Assembly: GCA_964245755.1 (NCBI GenBank)
Contig: CAXTNV010000162.1
Location: forward strand, 1 to 6,830
DNA: 6,830 nucleotides
Reading direction: 5' to 3'
DNA from: Lichenicoccus sp964245755
GTDB lineage: Bacteria > Pseudomonadota > Alphaproteobacteria > Acetobacterales > Acetobacteraceae
Positions 6,166 to 6,830 of the stretch are shown piece after piece. Each line of letters starts with the position of its first letter. Position 1 is the first letter of the stretch. The position numbers were made by a program, and so were the translations under genes. The notes under the pieces are model-generated. The model did no database searches, was not told the origin of the DNA, and saw only the letters and a program-made list of their open reading frames with translations.

Positions 6166-6830
6166 CGCCTCACGCCTCGACAACTCCCGGCTCGGCCGCT
6201 GGTGGTGGACGGTCGACCGCTGGACGCTCGGCTGCGTCGGCCTGCTGATCGGCTTCGGCTACGTGCTGATGCTGGCCGCGAGCCCGGCGGTGGCCACGCG
6301 CATCGGCGCATCGCGCGACATGTTCATCCTCAAGCAGGTGATCTTCCTCGCCGTCGCCGGCGCGATCGTCGTCTGCGTGTCGCTGCTGCCGCCGAAGGGA
6401 GTGCGCCGGGTGGCCCTGCTCGGGTGCCTGCTGGCGCTGGCGGCGACCGCCCTGACGCTGGTGCACGGCCTCGAGATCAAGGGTGCGAGGCGCTGGATCG
6501 CGCTGCCGATGATGTCGGTGCAGCCCAGCGAGTTCCTCAAGCCCTGCTTCGCGGTGGTGACCGCCTGGCTGCTCGCCGAGCGCCGGCGCACCCGGCACTT
6601 CCCCGGCATGTTGCTGACCTTCGCGGTGTTCGGGGTGATCCTGATGCTGCTGAAGGCGCAGCCAGACATCGGCATGCTGACGGTGATCAGCACCGTGCTG
6701 ATGGCGCAGCTGTTCATCGACGGCATGAACCTGTTCCTGGTCGGCGTGGGCATCAGCGGGATGGCGGCGGCGTTCGTCGGCGCCTTCCTGGCGTTCCCGC
6801 ACGTGCGCTCGCGGGTGGAACGCTTCCTGC
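6158..6830 (+). CDS. ftsW: Septal peptidoglycan glycosyltransferase FtsW (SEDS family), N-terminal part
   Basis: FtsW is the polytopic inner-membrane enzyme that polymerises lipid II at the septum in complex with FtsI. The first 224 codons are present and the window ends inside the gene (family length about 370-400). The basic N-terminus MRSASRLDNSRLGRWWW is cytoplasmic. Membrane segments are visible at roughly residues 23-43, 57-77, 82-102, 126-140, 150-166, 173-188 and 190-213. Family motifs are KGARRWIALPMMSVQPSEFLKP (GxRWI and QPSEF, residues 108-129), AQPDIGM (residues 167-173) and, at the cut, PHVRSRVERFL, which precedes the long periplasmic loop. The catalytic aspartate of SEDS enzymes lies further downstream and cannot be judged. 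RodA is a close relative, but the position after murD supports FtsW. Unlike the other genes here, it is preceded by a 72-base spacer and a strong ribosome site, suggesting its translation is set separately. Confidence 0.93.
   Translation, partial: MRSASRLDNSRLGRWWWTVDRWTLGCVGLLIGFGYVLMLAASPAVATRIGASRDMFILKQVIFLAVAGAIVVCVSLLPPKGVRRVALLGCLLALAATALTLVHGLEIKGARRWIALPMMSVQPSEFLKPCFAVVTAWLLAERRRTRHFPGMLLTFAVFGVILMLLKAQPDIGMLTVISTVLMAQLFIDGMNLFLVGVGISGMAAAFVGAFLAFPHVRSRVERFL

Noticed and set aside
1..6830. Mobile elements, CRISPR arrays, tRNA or rRNA genes, integration sites
   Set aside because: Coding density is near complete with housekeeping genes in standard order. I saw no direct-repeat arrays, transposase motifs or RNA-gene signatures.

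Overview
The window is a segment of a division and cell wall (dcw) gene cluster, all on the + strand, in the order ftsI (3' end) - murE - murF - mraY - murD - ftsW (5' part). The DNA is very GC-rich (the first 80 bases contain only four A/T), and no counter-strand gene is credible. The gene order, the Alphaproteobacteria-like sequence of FtsI, MurF and MurD, and the meso-DAP-type MurE point to a high-GC Gram-negative alphaproteobacterium, plausibly Rhodospirillales/Acetobacteraceae. That placement is inferred from family memory, not from a search.

Layout: 1-728 encodes the C-terminal part of the septal transpeptidase FtsI (PBP3), with its KTG motif, a Pro/Ala/Gly-rich insertion and a long tail. 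715-2295 is murE, interrupted by a run of exactly 100 N (1177-1276) that looks like a scaffold gap. 2292-3662 is murF, 3663-4751 is mraY, 4748-6085 is murD, and 6158-6830 is the first 224 codons of ftsW, cut by the window end. Junctions are very tight: a 14-base overlap (ftsI/murE), an ATGA overlap (murE/murF), a directly abutting TGA|ATG (murF/mraY) and another ATGA overlap (mraY/murD). The only real spacer is the 72 bases between murD and ftsW. It is spanned by a 26-codon open frame with its own Shine-Dalgarno-like site, and it contains two competing GC-rich pairings.

Together the genes form one pathway. MurD, MurE and MurF add D-Glu, meso-diaminopimelate and D-Ala-D-Ala to UDP-MurNAc-L-Ala in the cytoplasm. 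MraY transfers the finished phospho-MurNAc-pentapeptide to undecaprenyl phosphate to make lipid I. FtsW and FtsI are the septal glycosyltransferase/transpeptidase pair that later use lipid II at the division site. No promoter or terminator was recognised, so the genes are probably read through from upstream.

I see no new biological system here. The points most worth a second look are (1) MraY, where the second aspartate of the near-invariant DD pair reads as alanine and another conserved loop residue is also changed, (2) the small open frame and alternative hairpins in front of ftsW, and (3) the scaffold gap in murE, which probably hides far fewer than 100 bases.
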